Below are positions 11,931 through 23,640 of a stretch of 64,000 nt of DNA, in pieces. The notes under the pieces were generated by a model. It was given only the letters and a program-made list of their open reading frames with translations, had not been told where the DNA came from and made no database searches. Numbering within the stretch: position 1 is the stretch's first letter; the number at the start of each line of letters is the position of its first letter. Source of the stretch: Sabellastarte sp. h YS-2021. Its lineage: Eukaryota > Annelida > Polychaeta > Sabellida > Sabellidae. The stretch lies in the NCBI GenBank assembly GCA_964017235.1, contig OZ024931.1, positions 137,518,033 to 137,582,032 of the forward strand, written 5' to 3'. Position numbers and translations under genes: made by a program.

Positions 11931-13362
11931 GTGTGGACTTTAACATTGGTTCTGCCAAAGTGTGTTTACCTACCATATTTGAGATATCTTTCTCTTGTGA
12001 CAAATATATATATGGATTGTTGCATCTGATTATTATATGCAATTTTACATATTGTGTTATTTCCATAGACAGCCATTATATAATTAAGAAACATTACAGC
12101 TTCATAATTTTTATTTAACTGATTAATGCTGTTACCTTGCTATTGAATGTCTTGTTTTAATACTTTATCTTTACAAATATTTTCTTTCGCTTGGATGTTA
12201 TTTTCTCTACTTAAATATTTTTTGTATTTTCATATATCTCGCACTGCTCTGAAAGTATCCAGATCTTTATACTGTTTCACTACTTCTAAATTTCATGGTG
12301 TTGAAAACTATTTCCCCAGGCTGTGGGGTACAGGCATCTGTGATTCTATTTTTAAAGTGTTCGTTTAAATATTGGCCTCTTTGGAAATGGTATATACCTT
12401 CTGTTCACAAACCTGTTAATATTGTGCTTATCACACAATGGTGGCTGTTGATTTAGTTCCAACATGACTTGAAATTTGAGACAGTGATACACTTCACAAG
12501 TTTACTTTACAGATTTCACAGTCTGAGATAGAATTTGATTTGAGGAGCCACATAAATTCTGATTCTGTTCTGTACCACAAATTTACAATTTAACAGTCTA
12601 GATAATTTAGTGAAAGACGTATTCAAACAAGAATTGTTCTAAATAGATCAGTTGGTTTAAAACTACTACAGAAGCACGGGTAAGCCTAGTGCTCTGATAT
12701 AGAAGATCACAAATGTCAAGAAGAATGTCTGAAGAATTCGTTTTAAAATAATCAATACATGTATCTGTGTTAGTATAAGTGTAAGTTAATTCATACAGTT
12801 TGGTGTGAATGGTCAGGCTACTTACTTGGGTGATAGTCTCCTGATTTAATGACTTTTGTATGTTTTTACAATCTACGGGGCAAACACATTAGCAATTACT
12901 TTTTGCGCTTAAGTTGTAACGGGACATGACAGAAAGATTTACTTATAAATTTATTTCACAGTCAATTGATATACTCTTTTCAATTTGTAAAATAATACAA
13001 AAACATAATAATGAAACCAATCGGACTTACTACAGTTCTATCCATGTAATTAACAGCTACGTCTGTTCACTTTTATCTGGCAATCTGTCCTGAGATCTGT
13101 TCGGTATCCACTAACACAATGTCTGTATCCTGTAATCCAGTCAGCATCCAGTCAAATAAAATATTTATGTCTAGACATTTAGAGTGTCTGCACAGCTATG
13201 CTGTTATTTCCAAAATGTAAACAATATCCAAAATACAGCATATTCACTCTCTGATACATCCATACACTATATCCATTTCCTTTCTATAAGAGCTCACCAC
13301 TGAACATATATCAAGCAATCTTTATCCACCTGAAACACAAGAAAACATAGCAGTTCAGCTAC
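11931..13362. other. No recognised gene; one LTR-like edge
   Basis: Mostly AT-rich unique sequence. At 12,917 the string TGTAACGGGACATGAC resembles the outer edge of the gypsy terminal repeat seen at 38,482 (TGTAACGTGCC), so an isolated, eroded LTR may start here; its other end cannot be placed. Nothing else is supported. Confidence 0.35.
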
Positions 13363-13466
13363 TCAGCTTCTATTTTCCACACCGTCGCTTCCAGCAAACA
13401 GGGCATATTAGGTTCAACATCAGGACAAGCAACATTAAAATTCTCTTTGGCTATGTCAAAATCTTT
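13363..13466 (-). CDS. Candidate host exon, minus strand
   Basis: On the minus strand a strong acceptor (pyrimidine-rich tract ending TTTTTTGCAG) precedes an open 104-nt stretch that reads KDFDIAKENFNVACPDVEP and continues with MPCLLEATVWKIEA to a weak donor (GA|GTAGCT). The amino-acid mix, with two Cys, Trp and few AT-driven residues, looks like protein and unlike the AT-rich surroundings. No family is recognised. It may belong to a host gene on the minus strand, or be an old element remnant. The intron after it has no distinguishing feature. Confidence 0.35.
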
Positions 13467-13796
13467 CTGCAAAAAATTAATTTGAAAAGCCAAAAAAGAG
13501 TAAACATTTAAACTAGCATTACTATCAGAAAAACAGGGCCGTTATAAACTCTCTAGGGCAAACCCCTTATTGATCGGCTCATAGTAGCAATACAGCATAA
13601 TTAATATACAAAAAGATAAATGTGGAGCCCAACATTGTTGATATGTGATATTGCTTAGATAGTGAAGTACAACTTGGATTCCAAAAGACAAATTAGAAAG
13701 TAGGGCATCTATGTTTGAAGATGATAATAGAAAGAGGAGGAGACCTTGAATGTTACAGAGGAAGGCAATTGTATGTAATGGAACACTGACTTACTG

Positions 13797-13832
13797 GGCC
13801 AAGTACCCTGGGCCTAGTACCCTGGGCCTGGA
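13797..13832. repeat. Short tandem repeat of a GTACCCTGGGCCT unit
   Basis: The unit GTACCCTGGGCCT occurs twice head to tail, preceded by a third partial GGGCC. It lies in a GC-rich island just left of a DIRS-type fragment and may belong to that element's terminal region. Confidence 0.5.
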
Positions 13833-13974
13833 TGTTTTGTATACGAACCCCGTGCCTAAAGGCCCAAATAGCCCTCCCTCATAAAGTCATAAAAGCTGAA
13901 ATGTTTAGAATAAGCAAGCAACTCGGAAACCAACTTTAAATGTTTCACTGCCATGGAATCTGTCAGCAGAAGTG

Positions 13975-14930
13975 TCAACCTCCCTTTATTGTATACAAAT
14001 AAAGGACCATCTTGCATAGCTGGGAGAGGAAAACATGCTCTTCAAAAGCTCGAACTTGGCAAACTGTGGAAGTTGCAAGTACTGGAATAGTAACAGTAGC
14101 CACATTAAGCCTATTCTGAAGGGTCATGGACCATTTAAATATAATAACCACACTATACTGGGAAAATATGAGATCACCTCTACCTAATTTTCTTGACATA
14201 TCATAGTTTTAGCAGTATGTGGAAGGATATTTGAAAGTCTTTGAAAATAAAAGAAGCATAAAAGATACAAATTTTGAAAACCAATTGGGTGCTGCATATG
14301 CTGAGTAACTTTGATGATATCCTGTAATATATTTTCATCAAAATTAATTTGGAGTGACGGGTTAAATTTTCTAGTGATACCTATAGCTTTGACAAACATC
14401 CTCTGATCTCTCATGAAAATAGTGTCTCTACCATAGATATTACACATAGATCTAATAACAGTCATATAATTGGTCATGTTTGCTGGAGACATACTTGAGC
14501 CATAATGATATGCCATAAATGCTATTATAAGCAGGGTACGCACCAGAGAACCAGGACCCCTTGGAATGCCAATAAAATCCCAAACAAACTGGAATATGAG
14601 GCCAAATGGCTGGTCTAAAAGCATCCTACATTCTCTGAGTAGCCTGGTGGACCGAAAGAAGTGAGGTGACCTCAGACACTAACAACAAAATAATTTGCAC
14701 TGGCTGTCCACCTGGAAAGAAGGGCAGCTACCCAGTAAATAACACCTGAAATAGGTAAAAATTTGGAGTTGATGTTAAACATGGCAGTAAGAAGCCAAAT
14801 ATTCCTGGCACTCGTTGCCAGAATGGTATCCATGGACCATCCAGAGTTCAAGACCTGGACCACTGACAGATTATCACAATTAATGGCAAACATAACATTT
14901 CAAGATGTACTATGCTAAACATCCCACTCC
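13975..14930 (-). mobile_element. DIRS-type (YR) retroelement fossil, RNase H and recombinase part
   Basis: Read right to left: an RNase H end (about 14,893-14,672, with a CDNLSVV-like motif and ARNIWLL) followed by the N-terminal and middle parts of a tyrosine recombinase (about 14,624-13,975). It is close in type to the element at 60-64 kb, whose RNase H ends with the same block order, and to the recombinase ORF at 44.55 kb. Only this part of the element is seen. It is broken in a few places and abuts the terminal repeat of the larger DIRS-type fossil at 14,958. Confidence 0.7.
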
Positions 14931-14957
14931 CCCGCGACCTCGAGGGAGAACGTATAG

Positions 14958-15140
14958 CATAGACAAAGTTTTTAAAACAGCCACCTAGAACCTGTAAAAC
15001 AGGCGTCTAGATTTGCCCACCAAACAACAGAAAAAGTCGTCCTGTGTTTCCACCAGCTGGCTGGTCCAACATTTGCCAGTTGGTGCATCATACTTCCTTC
15101 CTGTCTAAACAGTGTGATATTTTGGCATTTCTGTTGTCTA
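14958..15140 (+). repeat. Left inverted terminal repeat of the DIRS fossil
   Basis: The block from ATAGACAAA through CAGAAAAAGT, CCTGTGTTTCCACCAGCTGG and TGGTGCATCAT to CTGTCTA matches the reverse complement of 20,895-21,050 in the same order. Confidence 0.8.
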
Positions 15141-15195
15141 AACCTATTAAAATTCCTAGTAAGCTGATGGTGGAGCCTATTGGTAGGGCTTTCCC

Positions 15196-15324
15196 TGTCC
15201 ATTGGATAGTGTATTACTTATTGTGTATTAGTGTATTAATTAAAAATTAAGTTTACTTAAATTTGCAATTTAAATTTATTTTAATTTGCAATTTTATTGC
15301 TTTTATAATCCTATCCAATGGACA
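15196..15324. repeat. Perfect 14-bp inverted repeat around an AT-rich core
   Basis: TGTCCATTGGATAG at 15,196-15,209 is mirrored by CTATCCAATGGACA at 15,311-15,324, separated by about 100 bp of nearly pure A/T. It lies just inside the left terminal repeat of the DIRS fossil. It could be the internal complementary region that DIRS elements use in replication, or a small fold-back element inserted there. Confidence 0.7.
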
Positions 15325-15784
15325 ACTGTTGAATAACTAATGCTTGGTCGGTGGGTAAGTTACTAGGGATTTTGGTAACCTCAAAACTGACAACAAATTT
15401 TTTTCTGGGCCAAGTTGAATTAGAGTCAGGAAACCTGAAGGCCTATGGTTGGTTACCAGGGTTATATCAATATTGCCCCCCTGTTTTTACAGACCTGCTC
15501 TAAGATAGGGGAAGAGAGGGATGACCTTAGTACTAGAAGGCAAATAAAAGTCCCAAATGAAGCATGTCACAGTCTTTTTTATTTTGTTTTGTTTTCATTA
15601 CTTCCATGAACTATTTACACCATTTACATTTATGCAAATCTCCTTAATATAAGGCCTATTTTGTGGATATGTTGAGCAGCCACTACTGAGCCCAAACAAA
15701 AAAGCTCTGAATCAGCACAAGCCACAACCTTCAGATAGAACTGCATAAAGGTGTTATGTGACTTCCAGTGGCAGGCTGATGGTA
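15325..15784. other. 3' noncoding part of the DIRS fossil
   Basis: Lies between the recombinase end and the inverted repeats. No frame or repeat is recognised. Confidence 0.4.
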
Positions 15785-16850
15785 TTTGTTCTAAGGAGAC
15801 TGGAAATTCTTAGAGGCATCAAAAGCCCTGACATCATGGGCTTTAACCTGATGTAAGGTGAGGACCTCCTGATAACAGAGGCTATAGCATAGGATCACAG
15901 TCTGATTAATCCATGAGGAGAGGGCAGCAGGTGAGATTTCCTTGTCAAAACCTTTCTTAAAGGAGACAAAGACTAACACCTTATTCTACCTTACTCTATA
16001 TGAGGTCATGTACAAATAGTAGCGTAGTGTTCTGACCAGACAAAGGGAACTAGTTGCCTGCTACCACCAGTTGTGGTATAACCACTGAGGCCACACTGTT
16101 TGGACCCTTCTTGGAGGGCAGGTTCGTGGAAATAAAACTGGGTACACCTTTGACATGTCTGGTGTCCCATGTTCTTGCTTTGCCAAGCATGGATCTCACT
16201 CTGCGTTTGCCTGTCCCCAGGGCCAAGAAAAAACAAGGTAAGATCCTTCAAAGAGGCCCCTTAAATTAGTTCAATTGAAGCCTTGATCAGGGAGAGATTC
16301 CAGTCAGGATACCCCTCCAGTCCTTGGATCTGTCCTAGAAACTGTCCAAGAGACAAGTGAGATTCCTATCTTTGCTGAAATTTAAGGGCAAATTACCCAG
16401 CTAATGTCAGCTAATGATTTAACAGGGGTGCCTTGAGGTCCTTCTGATTATTGAGGCACCACTTTGTAAAAGTGGTCCACTTTGCCTCATTAACTGATCT
16501 GGTTGATCCTTTTTGATGAGCCTCAATTCACACTTCTGCCACTGCCTCAGAGAAGCCCTGCTCCTTGATTGCTGAGGCTCTAGGAGCCATGCAGGCAGAT
16601 TTCGTTTTGACAGATTCCTGTGTGGAGTCATTGAATGAGCAGGTTGGGCAGGCCCAGTGGGATCTGGCTGGACATCAAAAACCAGGGTATGTTGTGCCAC
16701 CCTGGAGCAATCAGAATGACTCTCCTGCACGGGTAGTCCTGCAACTTCTTCATTACCTTGCCCAAAATGGCTACTGGTGGGAAGGCATATAGATTGCACT
16801 GATTGCCCAGGCCAGGGGGATCGGAACTGGTGACACAAAATGAGGCAGTT
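15785..16850 (-). pseudogene. Tyrosine recombinase region of the DIRS fossil
   Basis: Read right to left. An N-terminal linker with a SRASLRQWQ-like block lies near 16,560. Further on come a GKRR-type block near 16,205 and, near 15,850, the KAHDVRAF block that carries the conserved recombinase H-x-x-R box. Tyrosine recombinases cut and rejoin DNA through a tyrosine and integrate the circular DIRS copy. The region is broken. Confidence 0.75.
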
Positions 16851-16859
16851 TGTTGTTTA

Positions 16860-19580
16860 CACTTGTTGCAAAAAGGCCATCTGAGATTGGTGCCATCGTT
16901 GCATATTGCTTGAAAGACCTCTGAGAGGAGAAACCAATCTGTTTGCATGGTCTGAGCTAACCTTGATAGCTTCTCCACATTCAACCACATGCTACCACAT
17001 TCAATTTGCCTGGAATGTGTCGGGCTTTGAAAGTAACCTGGTTTCTGGAACAGCGGGTCAGGGTTCTCCACAAACGGACACACAGAAGACCATTACATTC
17101 CCCCTTTTATGTTTATTCAAGCAACCAATATGGTGTTCCCTGTGGCTATAAGAACTATGTTGTTATCTCAGAGGTCTTGAAACTCTTTTAGGCCGAAAAG
17201 AAATGTTAGTGCCAGTTAATTTATGTGTATGTTGTTTTCTGGAAAGGACCAGGTTCCCTTTGTAGGGTGTTTGTTTTATTGAGTGCCCCATCCTTCTTTT
17301 GATACGTGTGTAAAGATCTGCAGAGCATTTTTAGTGGGTCTAAGACCTTGAAGCACATTAATTTTGCTCCAGCCACCATATAAGATGTCGGTGGAACGGG
17401 TAACACCTTTTCCAGTGACTCTACAACCTTCCAGTTGTTTTTCAGGTGTCACCCGCCTTGCTCTGATTCAAGGTGTTCTGACGTTGCCCTGTTTCAGGTT
17501 GAACTGGTAAGCTATAAAATAGAAAACTTGTTTGGGTCCAGCTCTCGTTTCTCCCGATTCACTAGCTAACCTAGATTCTGACAAATAGCTACCATTGCTA
17601 GCAAAACTTGTCAGCTGCTCACTCATGGAGGGATACGTCCCCGAGGCTTTCAAATCTGCTGTGGGGCCTCATATTAAAAAGGCAAATTTTCCTTCAGACG
17701 ATCTGAAGAATTATTGCCCTGTATCTGGCCTCAGTTTTATATCAAAATTAGTTGAAGGTGTGGTTGCTAAGCAGCTGTTAGAACATATTCCATAAAAAAT
17801 GTTCAATTATCTTTGTCTAGAGGTGAAGCTACTGCCTTGGTATTGCGCAACTTGTCTGATGTCTTAGATAAAATGAACCACTCCACTCTTATCAGTTGAA
17901 TCTGTAGTTGGTTTGGCGTCGGTTCACTTTCAATCGAACAGACCAATATCAGTCAATAAAAATTGGTTCTACTTTATTTCTACTGATGTTGGCAAACTCC
18001 TCTTTGGCGTCCTCCAAGGTTGTGCCCTGGGCGCTTTGTTGTTCTCATTGCAACCCCCCCCCCCCCCTTCATTTTGATTATCAGTAAATATAAAGGAATA
18101 AAGTTGCATTTTGTGCAGATTACAGTCAAGTTTATGTGCATTTATCCCAGAAGAATGCTTCTGCTGCCTTTGAACATTTGAACAGGTGCCTCAATGACGT
18201 TAATTGAATCCTGACAAGAGCTACCAGTTGAATGCATGTGTTCCAATTGATATCTTGGGAAGTCCACTATGTCCTGTTGATTCAGTTAAGAAATTGAGTG
18301 TGTGGTATGATTCAGATTTTTCCTTCTCCAAGCATGTTCAGAATGTTTGCAAAAGCTGTTTTGTAAAACTCCTTGATTTCAGACATGTCAGGCAGTTTCT
18401 TACTCATGATGCCTCTGTACTTGTGGCTAATTATCCTGTTAGTAATCTGCTGAATTACTGCAACTCACTGCAACTACATAAATTACAGTGCATCAAAAAC
18501 AGTGCTGCCAGAATTGTATCAAACACCAGTAGATACACCAGCATTACTCCTGTGCTTAAGAAATTGCATTGGCTACCGGTTGAACAGTACACAGTGTTCA
18601 AGACAGCCACACCTTTCTACAAGTTTCTTGACACAGGTCTTCCTCTGTATTTTGCTCCATATCTTTCTTCCTACAACAGTTCTAATAGTACCAGGCGCAG
18701 TCAAAGTGGTTGTAATTTCCTTGTCATGCCACATTTCCACCCATCTGTTCATGAATCTGTAAAACAGGTAATCTTTTTGCTTTTGATTCTCCCAGTATTT
18801 GGAATGCTCTCCTAGATGAGAGTCGTGCCTCATCCCCTGGTTCTCTGTGGTGCTTGACCCTCTCATCTGTCTCTGTATTCTTAAATTGTTGACTGCTTTT
18901 TGGTTGTGTTATGCCATAGAGACCTCTTTATATGGGGAGATTAAGCGCTATAAAAGTCCTTAGAATTAGAATTACCAGAGTTTGTGTAAGTTGCAGACAG
19001 GTTTGGTGTTATCTGGCCCAGACCAGCCAGTCGTCTACGTACTGGTGGATCCGTATACCCCTCAGCAAAGCCATCAGCATGACTTCTTTGGGCACAATAG
19101 TAAACTCCATTAGTGCTGTGTACTGGTAAAATGGTAGTGCTTTGAACTGGTATATTTGTCTCTGTACATTTCAGGTACTTCCTGGACTGGTTTGAAATTG
19201 CTATAAGGAAATAGGTGTCCTTGAAGTTTATGACATTACCCACTCACCTGTCTGCAGATGGTCCTTATTATCTTTGGTTTCTCCATTTTGAAAGTTTCTG
19301 CCTCAAGGAATTTATTGAGATTGGTGAAATCTAGCATAGGCCTCAAATATTTGTTTGTTTTGGGGATAAAAAATAGCCAATTATAAAATCTCAGAGATGC
19401 TTGATTTAAGACCAACTCTACTGCATTTTTGTTGTAAGCTGATGTAATGCTTATAACGGTTGGTGACCTTGTCAGGTTTGGTAGCCCTCTTTATGCATTT
19501 ATAAGACCTTGGTCCTGACCCCAAGGCTTCCCAGGTTTCCCAAAACTCGTTTAATCTGGTCCTACAAGCAACAGTTTGGA
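16860..19580 (-). pseudogene. Reverse transcriptase and RNase H region of the DIRS fossil, split by a LINE
   Basis: RT blocks on the right side of the LINE (19,580-18,975) include an FIPKTN block near 19,360, an RPMLDFTNLNKF block near 19,320, an FKALPFGLSTAP-type block and a DDWL block near 19,030. RT resumes left of the LINE at about 17,575 with PKQVF and YQFNL blocks. RNase H follows at 17,440-16,860, ending in a RHIPG-type block near 17,015. The match on both sides of the LINE shows a nested insertion. The region is broken. Confidence 0.8.
17584..18974 (+). mobile_element. CR1/L2-like LINE, 5'-truncated, inserted in the DIRS RT region
   Basis: It begins within the reverse transcriptase (KLV...YVPEAFK, LKNYCPVSGLSFISKLVE near 17,700). 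The middle is frameshifted and stop-ridden, including a run of C at 18,053-18,067. An open stretch from 18,204 to 18,815 covers the RT C-terminal part: DILGSPLCPVDSVKKL, KHVQNVCKSC, RIVSNTSRYTSITPVLKKLH. The 3' end has GAGATTAAGCGCTATAAAA and short AATTAG repeats ending near 18,974. The same family recurs at 35.4-38.2, 39.0-40.1, 51.4-53.0 and probably 57.6-58.2 kb. Inactive. Confidence 0.85.
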
Positions 19581-19588
19581 CATTTGAT

Positions 19589-19727
19589 GCATGTTTGACA
19601 GAACACAATTGATCAATACAAATGATATTTTTCACATATTTTAATAACTGTTTGCATGCATGTTTGACAGAACACAATTGATCAATACAAATGATATTTT
19701 TCACATATTTTTAATAACTGCTGTTTT
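19589..19727. repeat. 69-bp tandem duplication
   Basis: The block starting GCATGTTTGACAG at 19,589 repeats at 19,658 with almost no change, so the duplication is recent compared with the decay around it. It lies within the span of the DIRS fossil. Confidence 0.85.
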
Positions 19728-19744
19728 AGAACAGTCAGACTTAA

Positions 19745-20560
19745 CCTTTCTTTTGTGGCTGACCTTTTACAATGTGTGCATGATTTACAACAACTGAGTT
19801 TACAAAATTTGTTACTCTCTGACAAACTTTTAATATTTCTCCCCATATTTGTCCAGTTTGGTGACACTGATACAACTTTACAGTCTCTTGGTTGTTCAAA
19901 TTGTCCGATATAGTCCAGTAGAGCTGACACATATTTACAAACTTGACAGTCTTTTTGTTCCCGGGATAGCCATCTTAAACTTGGAGCATTTACACAGTAA
20001 TTGTGATTTATATGACTGCTGATCCTTGGCTGGTGATGATGAGTACTCGTTGGGTTGTTCACCATTTTTCTTGCTGAATCCCAGTGTCTTCCAGACTTCT
20101 GGGCCTGTATCCGTTTATCCGACCTTCTGTAGAGGTTGGAAATGACTGTACTTGCAACCAGCAGACTGTGCATGAAACCGACGTCTGTCCTCAAACTTGC
20201 TAATGTCCTCCTCAGCTTTTCTCAGCACAGAGTCTGGAAACAGTGTAATTAAGCCAAGTGGAGCCTGATGTAAGGCAGCTAGTGTATCCTGTTTCAAACT
20301 GCACTTTACATGGGCCAAACAAGAATCCCATCTCACTAGTGTTACATTTGCCATGGAAACAAAAGCAGAGTCTGAAAGGTGTTCCATATGAGTCCGCCTT
20401 CTTGTCTTTTGCATTTCCGCTACTCAACTCTTCTGACCTATTAGTATTCTTGGCACCAGCATTCTCGCCCATTCTGAGTTCAAATTTTGTCTGTCTTCGT
20501 TACCCCCCAGCACTGACACTAAAGCTGTTCAACAAGGGTGCTACGCAACTATTCTTGAAT
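19745..20560 (-). pseudogene. Gag-like region of the DIRS fossil
   Basis: Read right to left from about 20,560. Early residues include KFELRMGEN near 20,475. A conserved-looking stretch follows at 20,330-20,190 with DSCLAHVK, LFPDSVL and AEEDISKF blocks of the kind found at the C-terminal end of DIRS gag-like proteins, then a basic S/K/Q-rich tail. Its role is presumed RNA or particle binding. Broken. Confidence 0.65.
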
Positions 20561-20894
20561 GGCTATTTGAAAACATTTTTATTTTTTCTTCTGATAAGAA
20601 GGAGTTGACAACGTGCTTTCTGATCTTGGGTTAAGACATTGTAGAACTGACAGTCTTCTTGTTTATTGCAATCAGTGCCTTTTCATTTGTCTCTGCAATT
20701 GGCACAGTAAGCGTTGGAATCGAACCCTATCATTTAATGTCCACAAAGACCCCATTTCTGTCCAGAGAAAGTCATAAAGATCTATAGTTATTATCAACAC
20801 TTTGGTGTAAAAGAAACTTAAGTTTATGCAATAGTACGCCACCAATATTCAATTGAAGAACTTTCACAAAAATCTGTCTGCACAGTACACGTGC

Positions 20895-21050
20895 CAAACA
20901 AAAAAGATGCTATGACGTCATGCTGTCTAGACAGTAAGGAAGGATGATGCACCACCTGGTGAATGCACAGTGGGCCCCGCCAGCTGGTGGAAACACAGGA
21001 TAACTTTTTCTGTCGATTGGCAGTCCAGTCTGACCGTACTAGCATTTGTC
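20895..21050 (-). repeat. Right inverted terminal repeat of the DIRS fossil
   Basis: Reverse complement partner of 14,958-15,140; the best-conserved core is the CCACCAGCTGG and TGGTGCATCAT pair. Confidence 0.8.
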
Positions 21051-21369
21051 TATTGGATTGGTATTAACGCAATAAGGTATTAACACAAATATCAAAAATT
21101 ATGATGCCATTATAAGAAGTTAGAAATGTAACAAATTAGCTTAAATCTTTATGAAATTGTTAAAACTGTGGAGTCTTGCTCCACTTAGTCCGTATCAGTC
21201 TGTAGTGATTTCATAATTAGTACAGGTTTTCTAACCTAATCAGCATTTTCTTGATTTCATGATTCATTTTCTGAATTCGACAAGTAGCAAGTGTTCATAT
21301 CCATTCTGTAAAGTACAGAATGGTCACCACTGAGCTTTACATCTGAAATACACATCTGGTTCCATATTG

Positions 21370-21453
21370 GTTTATTTATTTGGGGTTTTACATCACTTTT
21401 AACACTAGACAGGTCCGATCACAACAGGTAGTTGGAAGAGCAGAGGAAACAAG
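21370..21453 (-). mobile_element. SINE 3' domain fragment
   Basis: On the minus strand it reads GTTTCCTCTGC ... GTGTTAAAAGTGATGTAAAAC ending in AAATAAATAAA. The same tail type ends the SINE at 46,441-46,615 (TATTGAAAGTGATGCATAAC, AAATAAATAAA). The tRNA-like head is absent. It directly abuts the TGAT tail of the next LINE. Confidence 0.6.
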
Positions 21454-21463
21454 TACATACAGT

Positions 21464-23640
21464 TGATCAATCAATCAATCAGTTGTCCAAGTGCTTAATC
21501 TGTGTATCTATGGATTCTAAGGCACACTATCAAGTTCGTAAGGCATAATTCATAAGACATTCGACATGTTCCAAGTCGTACCCAGGGAGACGATCTGGTT
21601 TTTGATAGTTAGAACCTATGGTGGGAATGATTTCTGAAATAGGTACGTTTTTAGTCATCTTTAGAAATGCGAGAGGTTTGGAGCCCTGTGGATATCATAT
21701 GGAAGATCATTCCTTAACTTAGAGGCGGCATATGAGAAACTATTGTTGAAATTGACCTTTGATTTATGGATGGAAGTACAATAATGAGGAACTTGAAGGA
21801 ACAAATTTTTGGGATTGGAACGTCTTGTATTCATGGCAGATTTGTACAAGGGGAGATATGGTGCAAAATACTTAGGCTGGCCAGTGGTGAGGTACTTGTA
21901 AACCAAAACTAGGGTTATGAAGATAATACATTGTCTAATGGGTAGCCAATGAAGTGTACTAAGGGTTGATGTGATATAGGTGTACTTTGAAGCACCGGTG
22001 ACAAACCATGCAAGAGAATTTTGAACATATTGGAGCCTTGTAGCATTTCAGGATGACAAACTGCAAAATAGAGAATTGTAGTAATCCAAATGATTACTGA
22101 CCAGAGCATCTGCAAACACCATTGATGTATCCTGATATGATGAAGGTCCCTGAGGCTAATAAAACAAGATTTGATGACAGAATTTACGCGATTGGTGAAA
22201 CAAAACTTTGCGTCAAACAGAACACCCAGATTGCATACAACATCTGTGGGAGAGAGACAGTTACCCAGGATATTGACAGGAATGTGTCATGATATGTCAC
22301 TGAGCCATTTTTTTCTGTCTTTGGCATCGAGAACTATGAATTCTGTTTTTTCAGGATTTAGCTTGAGTTTGTTTTCAGACATCCAGACTCGATGATCATT
22401 CAAACAGGATTTAAGACGGTCAAAACACTTGGGACTATCATCAGGGGATAAGTGAATGAACAGCTGAGTTCGTCCGCATAGAAGTGGTATTTGACTCCGG
22501 TATATTTTCTTATGACTTGTCCAAGAGGTGTTGTGTAGAGGGAAACAGAAATGGACCTAAGACAAAACCTTTGGGGACTCCAAGCTTCAATTTGAACGAA
22601 TTTAAAAGACTGGAACCAATCTTGACTGACTGAAAAGGATCCTGGAGGTAGGATCTAAACCATTTTAGTGCCAATCCAGCAAAACCAAATCTAGTTGACA
22701 AACAGGATAGGACCATGGTATGATCGATAGTATCGAAAGCCGCGGACAGGTCGAGTAGCACCAGTGCTGTAGTCATGCCCTTGGACAGAGATAAGTGAAT
22801 TTCATTTTTGATGCACAACAAGGCAGTTTCTGTTGAGTGCCTCACCTTATAGGCTGACTAGAAAGTGTTACCAAGAATGAGAATCCATGTGAGATCTAAT
22901 TATGGCAGCCATAATTTGCTCGACCAATTTTGACAAGAAGCTAAGACCAGACACCGTTCGATAGCATTTCAAGTCCTCTTTTGAAAGGGTGGACTTTGTG
23001 AGGAGAGGTGTGACAATAGCCTGTTTAAAAGGTTTAGGAAAAATGTCATTTTTGAGGGACAAGTTAACCAGTTTTGTCAATGAAGGGAGAAGGATGTTAA
23101 TACATTGTTTCACAATTTGAGTGGGACATAGATTTAGGGAGCAAGTTTTTGAAGGGTCTTCCTTGATAAACTTAAGGACTTTGCTATCAGTGACAACTTG
23201 AAAGGAACTGAAAGTTGGTGGCTCCTTGTCTGGTTGCAGGACATTAGATTGGGTGTATTTAAAGGTGTCTCAGATCTTTTTAATTTTATCAATGAAAAAC
23301 AAACCAAATGTGTTTGCTAAAGATTTTTCATCAACAAAGGTTGGGAGGACAGTGGAATTTGACCGACTCAATATTCTGTTCAATGCCTACCATAACTTCT
23401 TACCATCACCACAATTTTCACTAACTAGATCATGGTAGAAACACCCATTGTTTCTATTTAGAATGTGGTTACACCTGTTTATTTGCCATTGAAGATGGGA
23501 ATGATTTACAGAGGATTTGTCTCTTCTCCAGGCGCGTTCATACTGCCTTCTCATGCCCTTGCCAGTTCTATACTCATCAGTTATCCAAGTCACAGTTTTT
23601 TCATTTGAGTCCAGTGTTGCCGGCACAGTAAATATACCAT
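21464..23640 (-). mobile_element. CR1/L2-like LINE of a second family, 5'-truncated, TGAT-repeat tail
   Basis: Read right to left: the linker after the endonuclease (23,626-23,387, WITDEYR, RRQYERAWRRD), RT start (23,113-22,868, ATPLLTKS, CYRTVSGLSFLSKLVEQI), RT palm (22,845-22,510, LVLLDLSAAFDTIDH, LGVPKGFVLGPFLF), a YADE box near 22,480 in place of YADD, and RT C-terminal blocks (22,115-21,661). The 3' end carries a TGATTGAT-type tandem tail (21,464-21,481 on the plus strand as GATCAATCAATCAATCA), unlike the AATTRG tails of the other LINE family here. At least five frame breaks. Inactive. Confidence 0.85.

Larger units (their letters stand above)
14958..21050 (-). mobile_element. DIRS-type retroelement fossil with inverted terminal repeats
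   Basis: A 6.1-kb fossil read right to left: terminal repeat, gag-like region, reverse transcriptase, RNase H, tyrosine recombinase, then an inverted copy of the terminal repeat. Inverted ends plus RT and a tyrosine recombinase in place of an integrase are the DIRS hallmark. It is decayed, with well over ten breaks, and is split by a 1.4-kb LINE (17,584-18,974). Without that LINE the element would be about 4.7 kb. It belongs to a different subfamily from the element at 60-64 kb, judging by its recombinase and gag-like sequence. Confidence 0.85.

Noticed and set aside
16054-17191. Several plus-strand reading frames
   Set aside because: They are antisense to the DIRS recombinase and RNase H regions; the GC-richer coding remnant keeps other frames open by chance.
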